Source of the DNA: Nodosilinea sp. PGN35
GTDB taxonomy: Bacteria; Cyanobacteriota; Cyanobacteriia; Phormidesmidales; Phormidesmidaceae
Direction of reading: 5' to 3'
Length of the DNA stretch: 64,000 nucleotides
Assembly: GCF_029109325.1 (NCBI RefSeq)
Contig: NZ_JAQKQJ010000021.1
Location: 364,475-428,474, forward strand
Made by a program: the position numbers and the translations under genes. The notes under the pieces were generated by a model. It had not been told where the DNA came from, did no database searches, and saw only the letters and a list, made by a program, of their open reading frames with translations. This document shows, piece by piece, positions 33,012 through 41,513 of this stretch (within the stretch, counting starts at the first letter, position 1; every line of letters begins with the position of its first letter).

Positions 33012-35952
33012 CTTAGGAAGGTCGGCCCATTTCCTCGATCAGGTTTCTACCACGGCGCTGCGGCTGTATCAGGCTAAAAGCCTGGATGAAATTTTGCAAA
33101 ACACCGTGCAGGATGTGCAGCGGCTGTTGGGCACTGACCGGGTGGTGATCTACCAGTTAGACACCACGGGCCTAGCCCAGCCTGTGGCGATCGCCGCTAG
33201 ACCCGACCTACCACCGCTGCCCGATTGCTCCGTCGATCTGACTCACTGTCTACAGCGGTGGCCAGACGGCACCACGCTCCAGCGGCCTCGAGCAATTGAC
33301 GACCTGGCTGACATCGATCTCACCCCCTGCGAGCAAGCCATGCTGTTGGCCCTGGGCATAGAGGCTAGCCTGTTAATGCCCATCTACCTGAGCCCCGACT
33401 GGCAGCAGACCACCCAGTGGCAAGACGACGCTACCACCGCCCATGAAATTTGGGGCTTCCTAGTGGCCCAACAGAGCCATCCCCGCCACTGGAATCCCCT
33501 GGAAAAGTCGTTTCTGCGCCAGCTGACCCAGCATCTGTTCCATGCGATTCAGCAGGTACAACTGCGGCAATTTTCCAACCGGCTGATTGAGAGCAGTGTT
33601 GACGGCATCATTGCCCTCGACACCAGCTACCGCTACCAGGTGTGGAACAGCCCCATGGAGGAGCTGTCGGGCCTGCCCCGTCGCGACGTGATTGGTCGAG
33701 TGGCCTGGGAAGTGTTTCCCTTTTTGAAAGAGACCGGAGAAGATAAGCTGATCGCCATAGCGATGGCCGGGCAGTCGGTGGTGACCGAAAACCGAGCCTT
33801 TGTGGTGCCAGAAACCGGGCGCAGAGGTTTTTTTGAAGCGCGCTACAGCCCGCTGATGGGCTCCACCGGCAAGGTGCTGGGCTGCCTGGGGCAGATCCGC
33901 AATATCACTGAGCAAAAACAGGCCGACCACCAACTGCGGGCCACCACCTCCCGGCTGACCACCCTGATCCAAAACCTCCAGGCCGGTATTTTGGTAGAGG
34001 ACGAGCACCGCCGCATTTTGCTGGCGAACCAAACCTTCTGCCACATCTTTCGCCTGCCCCTGCCCCCCGAGGCTCTGCGCGGCCCCGACTGCGAAAAACT
34101 GCTGCTTCAAGCGGCCGCCCTGTTTCGCGACCCGCCCGCCATGATCGGGGGCATTCGCCGCATCTTGCAGCGCCGTCAGCCGGTGATTGGCGAAGAAATT
34201 GAGCTGGCCGATGGCCGCATTCTAGAGCGCGACTACATTCCCATCTTTATCGATGACGACTACCAGGGGCACCTCTGGCAGTACCGCGACATCACCCAGC
34301 GCAAGCAGGTGCAGCAGCAGCTCGAAGCCGCCATACAGACAGCGGCGGGGGCCAACCGGGCCAAGTCAAACTTTGTCGCCACCATGAGCCACGAAATTCG
34401 CACCCCGCTCAACGCCATTGTTGGGCTGACCGATCTGCTGCGGCTGACCCAGCTGGACAGTGAGCAGCAAGACTTTGTCGATACAATTCACAACAGCGGC
34501 TCGATGCTGCTGTCGCTGATCAACGACATTCTCGACTTTTCTAAAATAGAAGCCGACAAGCTAGAGCTAGAGCACCGGGCCTTTAACCTGCACCGCTGCG
34601 TTCAGGATGTGGTGAACCTGATCACGCCGCTGGCCCAGGAAAAAGGGCTGGTGGTGCGATCGCACATTGCTGCCGATGTGCCTGAGCGAGTGGTGGGCGA
34701 TGTCACTCGTCTGCGGCAGGTGCTCTTGAACCTGGTCAACAACGGGGTGAAGTTTACCCATGTGGGCGGTGTCACCGTTGAGGTGACCCTAAAACAGTTG
34801 TTTGCGCCACTGGCCCACACCGCAGAACTGCACTTTGCGGTTAAAGACACGGGCATTGGCATTCCAGCCGAAAATCGCGATGCCCTATTTCAGGCCTTTA
34901 GCCAGCTCGATGCCTCGGTGGCCCGACGCTACGGCGGCAGTGGGCTAGGCCTGGCCATCTGCAAAAACCTGGTCGAAGCCATGGGCGGCCAGATTGGCGT
35001 TGATACGCAGCTGAACGTGGGCACAACCTTCTATTTCACCATTCAAGTGCCGGTCATCCCCGAGGGGGTGCCCCGCGGCCTGGAGCAACCGGGGGGGAGT
35101 GCCGTCGCCGCCCATCTCCTAACCGCTGAGGAGGGGTCGCCGAGGCTCGCCCCCCACCTGCCGCTGAAGATCTTGGTCGTCGATGACCTGGCAGTCAACC
35201 AAAAAGTCGCCCTCAAAATGCTGCAATGGCTGGGCTATGAGCCCGACTGTGCCGCCAGCGGCAGGGCCGCCCTCGATCTAGTTCAACGGCAGACCTACGA
35301 TCTGGTGCTCATGGATATTCAAATGCCAGACATGGACGGCTATCGCACCACCGAGGCCCTACGCCAACTGCCCCAGGTCACCTCCGAGCAGCCCTGGATT
35401 GTGGCCATGACGGCCCACTCCAACCTCGATGTGAAACAGCGGTGTCAGCAGGTCGGCCTGAATGATTTTCTCACCAAACCCATTACCCTGGCCTCCCTCG
35501 TTGACTGTCTGATGCGCTACGGTCAAACCCAAAAGCCCCAGGCTCCTGTAGCCCCGTCGCCCGGTCTTCAGCCCGACGATGCGGCCTCCCAGCCCCTGCT
35601 CGACCGGGAGATGATCAACGCCATTCGCGACCTGGGTGGAGACGACGCCGACCAGCTGCTGTCTGAGCTAGTTGACAACTACCGCGAAGACGCCACCCGC
35701 TGCCTCGGGCAACTCCGCCAGGCGATCCTCGATCGCAACGGCGACCAGATTCGCCACCAGGCCCACGCCATTCGGTCGATGAGTTTGAACCTGGGGGCTC
35801 AGTCGCTAGCCACCTTCTGCCAAGACCTCGAACTACACCACAGCGGTATGGCCCTGGCGGATCAGCACAACGCACTCAGCCGGATTGAGCAAACCTTTGC
35901 CGAGGTCACTGCCGCGCTGCAAGCCCTTACCGCTGCCCAGTCCTATGCTTGA
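33004..35952 (+). CDS. GAF-PAS hybrid histidine kinase with receiver and HPt domains
   Basis: 982 residues, cytoplasmic. Order: a cyanobacteriochrome-like GAF domain (about 10-180), two PAS domains (about 190-305 and 315-430), HisKA with His463 (TMSHEIRTPLN), HATPase (DTGIGI, GSGLGLAI), receiver with Asp771 (LMDIQMPDMDG) and HPt with His921 (AHAIRSMSLNLGA). All phosphorelay residues are present. In the GAF domain the Cys that would hold a bilin is followed by Glu rather than His (LTPCEQ), so chromophore binding is doubtful. It overlaps the NACHT gene by 8 bases upstream and the response-regulator gene by 8 bases downstream, making a three-gene coupled operon. Confidence 0.92.
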   Translation: MPSLGRSAHFLDQVSTTALRLYQAKSLDEILQNTVQDVQRLLGTDRVVIYQLDTTGLAQPVAIAARPDLPPLPDCSVDLTHCLQRWPDGTTLQRPRAIDDLADIDLTPCEQAMLLALGIEASLLMPIYLSPDWQQTTQWQDDATTAHEIWGFLVAQQSHPRHWNPLEKSFLRQLTQHLFHAIQQVQLRQFSNRLIESSVDGIIALDTSYRYQVWNSPMEELSGLPRRDVIGRVAWEVFPFLKETGEDKLIAIAMAGQSVVTENRAFVVPETGRRGFFEARYSPLMGSTGKVLGCLGQIRNITEQKQADHQLRATTSRLTTLIQNLQAGILVEDEHRRILLANQTFCHIFRLPLPPEALRGPDCEKLLLQAAALFRDPPAMIGGIRRILQRRQPVIGEEIELADGRILERDYIPIFIDDDYQGHLWQYRDITQRKQVQQQLEAAIQTAAGANRAKSNFVATMSHEIRTPLNAIVGLTDLLRLTQLDSEQQDFVDTIHNSGSMLLSLINDILDFSKIEADKLELEHRAFNLHRCVQDVVNLITPLAQEKGLVVRSHIAADVPERVVGDVTRLRQVLLNLVNNGVKFTHVGGVTVEVTLKQLFAPLAHTAELHFAVKDTGIGIPAENRDALFQAFSQLDASVARRYGGSGLGLAICKNLVEAMGGQIGVDTQLNVGTTFYFTIQVPVIPEGVPRGLEQPGGSAVAAHLLTAEEGSPRLAPHLPLKILVVDDLAVNQKVALKMLQWLGYEPDCAASGRAALDLVQRQTYDLVLMDIQMPDMDGYRTTEALRQLPQVTSEQPWIVAMTAHSNLDVKQRCQQVGLNDFLTKPITLASLVDCLMRYGQTQKPQAPVAPSPGLQPDDAASQPLLDREMINAIRDLGGDDADQLLSELVDNYREDATRCLGQLRQAILDRNGDQIRHQAHAIRSMSLNLGAQSLATFCQDLELHHSGMALADQHNALSRIEQTFAEVTAALQALTAAQSYA

Positions 35953-36421
35953 TGCCACTCCTATGCCTGATGCCGCCCCCGCCCAACCGGCGGTGCTGAT
36001 TGTGGATGACGAACGCAACCTGCGTCGCTTGCTCAGCCACGCCCTGACCACCGAAGGCTACCGGGTCGAAACCGCCAGCAACGGCAACGCCTGCCTGGGG
36101 TTTTGCCAGCAGCACCTGCCCGACTTGATCTTGATGGATGCCCTGATGCCCGAGATGGACGGGTTTACCTGCTGTCAGGCTCTGCAAGACGGCTACGGCG
36201 ATCGCTGCCCCCCGGTGCTGATGATTACAGCCCTGGCGGATACCCCTTCGGTGGAGCGGGCCTTTGCCGTGGGGGCGGTGGACTACATCACCAAGCCGAT
36301 CCACTGGGCTGTGCTGCGGCAGCGGGTGCAGCGGGTGCTGCAAACCCACCTGCTGACCCAGGAACTGCACCAGGCCCGCCGCACGATCGAGACCTTGCAG
36401 ACAGCTCTACGAGCAACGTAG
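35945..36421 (+). CDS. Single-domain CheY-like response regulator
   Basis: From the ATG at 35945, inside the last codons of the kinase gene, it has 158 residues. The receiver has the acidic pair Asp21/Asp22 (LIVDDER), the phospho-Asp65 (LILMDALMPEMDG) and the conserved Lys in YITKPI. A C-terminal helix (about 135-158) follows and there is no output domain. An upstream in-frame ATG at 35885 would add 20 residues from within the kinase gene and is less likely. It is the natural phosphate acceptor of the kinase HPt. An intrinsic terminator follows 46 bp later, closing the NACHT-kinase-regulator operon. Confidence 0.88.
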   Translation: MLDATPMPDAAPAQPAVLIVDDERNLRRLLSHALTTEGYRVETASNGNACLGFCQQHLPDLILMDALMPEMDGFTCCQALQDGYGDRCPPVLMITALADTPSVERAFAVGAVDYITKPIHWAVLRQRVQRVLQTHLLTQELHQARRTIETLQTALRAT

Positions 36422-36466
36422 GCAACGGGGTGCCATCCCAGTAACGACCTCAACACTCCTGACTGC

Positions 36467-36491
36467 CTCGCTGGCACCAGCGGAGTTTTTT
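36467..36491 (+). terminator. Intrinsic terminator of the NACHT-kinase-regulator operon
   Basis: The stem CCTCGCTGG/CCAGCGGAG has one bulged base and a 2-base centre, and is followed directly by TTTTTT. It lies 46 bp after the response-regulator stop. The next gene is convergent. Confidence 0.75.
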
Positions 36492-36562
36492 GTTGCTCAG
36501 ACTTGGCGGATCAGGTGGGTGACTACCGATAGGCGAAACCACAGCCCCTCGTGGAGGGTGTA

Positions 36563-39500
36563 TCAACCTGAACTTTGAATTAGAACAACCACGGCTTGCA
36601 CCAGCCGTGGCGGGGCCAGGGGTTTGGTCACCTGCTGCTGAAAGCCACTGGCGATCGCACGCTGGTGGTCTTCTTCCCTGGCGTAGGCCGTCAGGGCGAT
36701 CGCGGGAACGTGCCCGCCCTGCTCCGGGGGCAGGGCGCGGATCTGCTGAAGCAAACCATAGCCATCGACGTCGGGCATACCGATGTCGCTGATCAATACA
36801 TCGGGCTGGAAGGAGACCAGCGCCGGAAACACCTCAGCCGCCGAGGTCACGGTCAGAACCTCGGCACCATACAAAGTCAGCACCGTGGCCAACAGCTCCC
36901 GGGCATCGGGTTCATCATCCACCGCCAGGACTCGAACCCCCGTGAGATCGAGCGCCTGGGCGGGCGGCGGCGGCGAGGGCGGTAGCTGGGGGATCAAATC
37001 GATCAGGGGAAAGCGGACGGTGAAGGTCGCCCCCTGCCCTTCACCGGGGCTGGCCGCCGTGATGGTGCCGCCGTGGGCCTCGACCAGGGATCGAACGATC
37101 GCCAACCCCAGCCCCAGGCCGCCATACTGGCGCGTCGTGGAGGCATCCTCCTGGCGGAAGGATTCAAACAGGTGGGGAAGAAAATCGGGGTGGATGCCTT
37201 TGCCAGTGTCGCTGACGGTAATTTGCGCCTGGGTGCCCACCTGCTCCAGGAGAATATCCACCTGCCCATCGTTGGGGGTGAACTTGATGGCATTCGACAC
37301 CAAATTCCAGACGATTTGCTGGAGCCGAGCGGCGTCGCCCGAGATGCGCCCAATCGGGGAAAGGGCCGGGCAAAGGCGAATCGATTTGGCGGCGGCGGCA
37401 GACCCCACCGTATCGATCGCCGATTCAATCACAAACCCCAGATCCACTGGGGCCATCTCCACCACCAGTTTGCCGCGCAAAATTTTGGCCACATCCAGCA
37501 GGTCATCGATCAGCTGGGTTTGCAGTTTAGCGTTGCGCTCAATGGTGGCCAGGGCCTGGGCCGTTCTTTCGGCATCAAACTGGCGCGACTGGAGAAGCTG
37601 CGTCCAGCCCAGAATCGGGTTGAGGGGCGATCGCAGTTCGTGGGACAGCACCGCCAGAAACTCGTCCTTGATGCGGTTGGCCCGTTCGGCTTCGGCCCTG
37701 GCCGCCTGCTCCTGTTGCAACAGGCGAGATCGTTCCATCTCGGCCTGTTTGCGCTCGGTAATATCCAGGGCCACCAGCACCGCATGGTCGGGGCGGGGGG
37801 GATCGCTGGAGCGATCGAAAAACACCTGCTTGCGCACGGTGAGCCATTTGACGTCGCCGCTGGGCCAGAGCACCCGATGATCCTGGGAAAACCAGCCCGA
37901 CCCAGCCGGGTCAAGGATTGCCTCGATGCACCGCAGCAGGTGGTCGCGGTCTTCGGGATGGAAGGTGGCATAAAACTGGTCGCGGGACAGGGTGAGCTGA
38001 TCGGCGGGGAGGCCGTAGAGCGCGGCGGCCTCGGGCGAGAGGTGAACCGTGTTGGTGCTGTAGTCGATCTGCGCCAGGGCAAATCCCGCCACCTGCATGC
38101 CCAACTGCAAGCGCTCCTGCGACTCCTGCAGGCGCAGCTCGACCTGTTTGCGATCGCTGATATCCCTGGACACCGAGAGCACCTGTTCGGTCTGCCCCGA
38201 CTCCCCTTGAATCGGGCTGACAATCACTTCCCACCACTTCGGGGTACCTTTGGCCGTTGGGCAAAAGCCGCGAAAGATGCTCACGTCTCCGGCCCTGGCG
38301 GCCTCCAGCGCTTGCTGGGCCAGCGAGCGGTACTCATCGCCCCAAAGATGGATCCACTCCTGCTGGAGATAGGGGGTTAGGTCATCGATCTCCATGATGC
38401 ACATCCCCCCCGCATTCATGTAGAGCAGTCGCCCATCGATATCCAGGACTTTGATGCAGTCGGGGCTACTCTCCAGCAGGCGGTCCTTAAACTCTTCGCT
38501 TTGTCTAAGATGTTCCTCGGTATGTTTGCGTTCGGTAATGTCTTCGGTGATGCCCGCCAGGCGATAGACATTGCCCGCCTCGTCGTGGAGTGGAAAGCAG
38601 CGATCGCGCACCCAGCGCCCTGTGCCATCGGCCAGCACAATGCGGTACTCCCGATCAAACTGCCCGGTTGTGCCCTGCGCCTCAAAGGCCTGGGCGACGC
38701 TGGCTCGATCGGCGGGGTGAATGCAGTTAAGCCAGTGGTGGGGGTTGTCGTAGAGCGGCTGGGGCTGGAACCCCCACAGGCGCTCGTAGGCGGAACTGAC
38801 GTAGGAGATCCGGTGGCCGGGTAACTCCTTTACCCAAAACACCGCGTCGATGTTTTCGGCCAGCTGCCGGAAGCGTTCTTCGCTGGCCTGTAGGGCCTGT
38901 TGGGCCTGTTTGCGATCGCTCAAATCCAGCACAAAAACGACCGTTTCGTCCTGGGCCTCGCCCAACAGGCTGTAGCCGATCAAAACGGGAACGCGGCTAC
39001 CATCCTTGCGGATGTACTCTTTCTCGTAGGGCGTACAGGCCCCTCGGGTGCGCGCTTCGGCAATGCGCTCTTCATCCAGAGGCAGGTACTCAGGTGGGGT
39101 AATGTCCACCCAGCGCAGACGGCCAGCCCGCACATCCTCCTGGGTGTAGCCGACGATTCTCAATAGCTCATCGTTGGCGGCATGGATGTTGCCGTAGATG
39201 TCGCCGTAGATAATGCCCACGACATTGGATTCCACAAACCCCCGCAGGCGAGCCTCGTTGTCTGTCAGGGCGGCGGTCGCCTGCTGGGCGGCGGTGATAT
39301 CAGTATTGACCCCGATCCATTCCAAAATCGTGCCATCGTCGTCGAACACGGGCACGGCTCGCGTCTGCATGTGGCGGTAGACCCCGTCCTGCCGCCGCAA
39401 TCGATACTCCACCTCGCCGAGGGTCTGGGTTGCCAGTGCCGTTGAGCAGGCCTGGATGGTCTTGGCCCGATCGTCGGGATGCACCGCATTCAGCCACCCC

Positions 39501-40846
39501 CAACCTTTGAGTTGGTCGAAGGTTTGGCCCGTAAAGGCGCTCCAGCTGGGCTGTTCGGTGGTAAATTCGGCCCGGTTGCCCGGGGTGTTCCAGATGATTT
39601 GGGTGGTCGCTTCCACCAGGGAGCGATACCGGCGTTCGCTGGTGCGGAGGGCGGCTTCGGCCTGCTTCCAGGCAGTGATGTCCCGATCTACCCCGGTCAT
39701 CACCGGGCTGCCGTCCTCGTCGCGGAACACGCGCCCCAGGCTCAAGGCCCAGCGCACGCTGCCATCGGGTTTGATAAAGCGAAACTCAAGGGTGTAGGCG
39801 GCCCCCTCGTCAAGCGCCCGCCGAATCGCCTCCTCCACCCTGGGCAAATCCTCCGGGTGCATCATCGCCCGGACGGTTTCGTAGCGCCCGTCAAAACTGC
39901 CGGGAGCCATGCCAAACAGGTGCTCCAGGCTGGTGGACCAGCGCACCTCCCCGGTGGAAACGTTCCAGTCCCAACTGCCCATGCTGGCCGCTTCCATTGC
40001 CAGCTCCAGGCGCTCCTGGCTTTGGTGCAGGGCCAGGGCGGTTTGCTGCTGCTCCAGCTCCAGCCGCCTGCGATCGGTGACGTCCCGCCAGGAGGCTACA
40101 AACCCGTCATTCAGCTTGGTGGCCCGGATGTCAAAGGCACGAACCAGGCGGCGATCGCCAAAGGTGTCGTCATAGATCAACGAATCTTTGACCAGCGGTT
40201 CTCCCGTTTCAACCACCTGACAATACTCGTCAAACAGACCCGATTCTTGGTGGGCGGGCAAAATTTCGCACAACCCCCGGCCAATCTGCATGGCTTTGGG
40301 CATCTGGTTACTGTCGCAGGCTGCTGCATTCAGGTAGTCGATGCGAAAGTCCACAATCTGCCCCGCCTCATCCCGCATCGCGGCAAAAATGCCGAAGCAG
40401 TCCAGCATGTTTTCCACGGAGGTGAAAAAGGTTTCCTGGCTGCGCTGCAACTCCCGTTTTAGCTCCGCGTTTTCGATCGCGGTTCGCATCGCCTGGCGCA
40501 CATCCTCCGGGGTCATCCGATCCTTGACCAGATAGTCAACCGCCCCCTGCTTAAAGGCCTGCACAGCAACCTCCGTATCGCCCCCGTCAATGACGATGAC
40601 CGGGGCACCGGTCTGTTCTTTGAGGTGGCTCAAAAGCTGAAAACTGTGGTTATGGGGAAAGGCCAGTTCTAAAAGAATGCCATCCAGCCTGGGGAGGGAT
40701 CGGGCTAAGGCTGGAACCGGAGTGTTGCTGCGACCGAAAAGAAGAATGTCGTAGTCCATTCCCCGGTCCTGCTGCAAGTGCTGCTGATAGGTAGAATCGT
40801 CCTTTTCTGAATTAGCAATGACCAGCACAGTCCGCTGAGTCGCCAT
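36563..40846 (-). CDS. 1427-residue multi-PAS hybrid histidine kinase with an N-terminal pseudo-receiver
   Basis: Order: an N-terminal receiver-like domain (1 to about 125), about seven PAS/PAC units (about 140-1040), HisKA with His1069 (VLSHELRSPLNPILGW), HATPase (DTGKGI, GLGLGLAIV) and a C-terminal receiver with Asp1354 (VLISDIGMPDVDG). In the N-terminal receiver the phospho-acceptor is replaced by Glu60 (DGILLELAFP), and the first acidic pocket reads NSEKDD, so it is probably locked or phosphomimetic. No membrane segments. It converges on the NACHT operon and diverges from the diguanylate cyclase gene. PAS ligands cannot be predicted, and no haem- or flavin-binding signature was obvious. 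Confidence 0.9.
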   Translation of the reverse strand: MATQRTVLVIANSEKDDSTYQQHLQQDRGMDYDILLFGRSNTPVPALARSLPRLDGILLELAFPHNHSFQLLSHLKEQTGAPVIVIDGGDTEVAVQAFKQGAVDYLVKDRMTPEDVRQAMRTAIENAELKRELQRSQETFFTSVENMLDCFGIFAAMRDEAGQIVDFRIDYLNAAACDSNQMPKAMQIGRGLCEILPAHQESGLFDEYCQVVETGEPLVKDSLIYDDTFGDRRLVRAFDIRATKLNDGFVASWRDVTDRRRLELEQQQTALALHQSQERLELAMEAASMGSWDWNVSTGEVRWSTSLEHLFGMAPGSFDGRYETVRAMMHPEDLPRVEEAIRRALDEGAAYTLEFRFIKPDGSVRWALSLGRVFRDEDGSPVMTGVDRDITAWKQAEAALRTSERRYRSLVEATTQIIWNTPGNRAEFTTEQPSWSAFTGQTFDQLKGWGWLNAVHPDDRAKTIQACSTALATQTLGEVEYRLRRQDGVYRHMQTRAVPVFDDDGTILEWIGVNTDITAAQQATAALTDNEARLRGFVESNVVGIIYGDIYGNIHAANDELLRIVGYTQEDVRAGRLRWVDITPPEYLPLDEERIAEARTRGACTPYEKEYIRKDGSRVPVLIGYSLLGEAQDETVVFVLDLSDRKQAQQALQASEERFRQLAENIDAVFWVKELPGHRISYVSSAYERLWGFQPQPLYDNPHHWLNCIHPADRASVAQAFEAQGTTGQFDREYRIVLADGTGRWVRDRCFPLHDEAGNVYRLAGITEDITERKHTEEHLRQSEEFKDRLLESSPDCIKVLDIDGRLLYMNAGGMCIMEIDDLTPYLQQEWIHLWGDEYRSLAQQALEAARAGDVSIFRGFCPTAKGTPKWWEVIVSPIQGESGQTEQVLSVSRDISDRKQVELRLQESQERLQLGMQVAGFALAQIDYSTNTVHLSPEAAALYGLPADQLTLSRDQFYATFHPEDRDHLLRCIEAILDPAGSGWFSQDHRVLWPSGDVKWLTVRKQVFFDRSSDPPRPDHAVLVALDITERKQAEMERSRLLQQEQAARAEAERANRIKDEFLAVLSHELRSPLNPILGWTQLLQSRQFDAERTAQALATIERNAKLQTQLIDDLLDVAKILRGKLVVEMAPVDLGFVIESAIDTVGSAAAAKSIRLCPALSPIGRISGDAARLQQIVWNLVSNAIKFTPNDGQVDILLEQVGTQAQITVSDTGKGIHPDFLPHLFESFRQEDASTTRQYGGLGLGLAIVRSLVEAHGGTITAASPGEGQGATFTVRFPLIDLIPQLPPSPPPPAQALDLTGVRVLAVDDEPDARELLATVLTLYGAEVLTVTSAAEVFPALVSFQPDVLISDIGMPDVDGYGLLQQIRALPPEQGGHVPAIALTAYAREEDHQRAIASGFQQQVTKPLAPPRLVQAVVVLIQSSG

Positions 40847-40941
40847 ACTCCCATCCTTTATCAGCTGCTGTGGCGCAGTCCCAAAGCTAATTTATACGAT
40901 CAGATAGAGAGATACCACTGAGCCGGGTAAATAGCTAGTAC

Positions 40942-41086
40942 CTAGTACTTGACCAAGCTGATTTTGACAGGGGCCAGCCGTTCTGGGTGCAGGGTGCAAG
41001 GTATATGGTCTACGGCTCGCCTAGAACCTGAAACCTTGAACCGTATACCCCACTGTCCCGTCATCTTTAGCTTGGCAGTCTACTAG
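40942..41086. mobile_element. CTAG-family miniature element, copy 1
   Basis: The left end CTAGTACTTGACCAAGCTG and the right end, whose complement reads CTAGTAGACTGCCAAGCT, are inverted repeats of about 30 bp closing on TGAC(A/G)GG. 145 bp, non-coding. Its right CTAG (41083-41086) is shared with the next copy, so two elements lie head to tail. Confidence 0.6.
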
Positions 41087-41231
41087 TCAAGTAATGATTG
41101 CCAGAACACTCAACCCAGGTTTACGGTCAACGGTCTATGGTAAACGGCCTCACGTTCAAGGCCCGCCGCTTACCGTTAACCGTGAACCCTAAGTCACACC
41201 GCCCGTCATTATTTTTTTGACTGAACACTAG
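41083..41231. mobile_element. CTAG-family miniature element, copy 2
   Basis: About 149 bp bounded by CTAG. The right end (CCGTCATTATTTTTTTGAC then TGAACACTAG) matches the right end of the copy at 61482-61617, and the interior has the same repeated GG(T/A)AAACGG and GTTCACGG/CCGTGAACC motifs. The left end is shortened. It lies in the 667 bp gap between two divergent signalling genes. The rest of that gap (41232-41513) shows no gene. Confidence 0.6.
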
Positions 41232-41513
41232 TGCTTTCGGCTGAACCCTAGCCTCCCAAGCCCCCTCGAGTGCGGGTAAGGGCAGGGCTAAATCGGCTAG
41301 CCCCAGGCCAGTACCGAGCCCAAACCCAGGGCGGCTGCCCCCTAGCGGTAGGCCACCGGAGCCCCATCGCGGGTGAGTCGGCAGTGAGACGGCGGTTAAG
41401 ATTCCTGGCCTGAGGTGACTTTTCCCCAAAGGTTCGGGATTTTTAAGAGTAATCTTTAACGATCGCGGATCTGTGTCACTCCCTGGGCAGACGAGCATTA
41501 CAGGAGTCTCGAT

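Noticed and set aside
37073..38380. 435-codon plus-strand frame antisense to the 1427-residue kinase
   Set aside because: It lies opposite the HisKA/PAS region, with composition typical of antisense frames and no recognisable domain.
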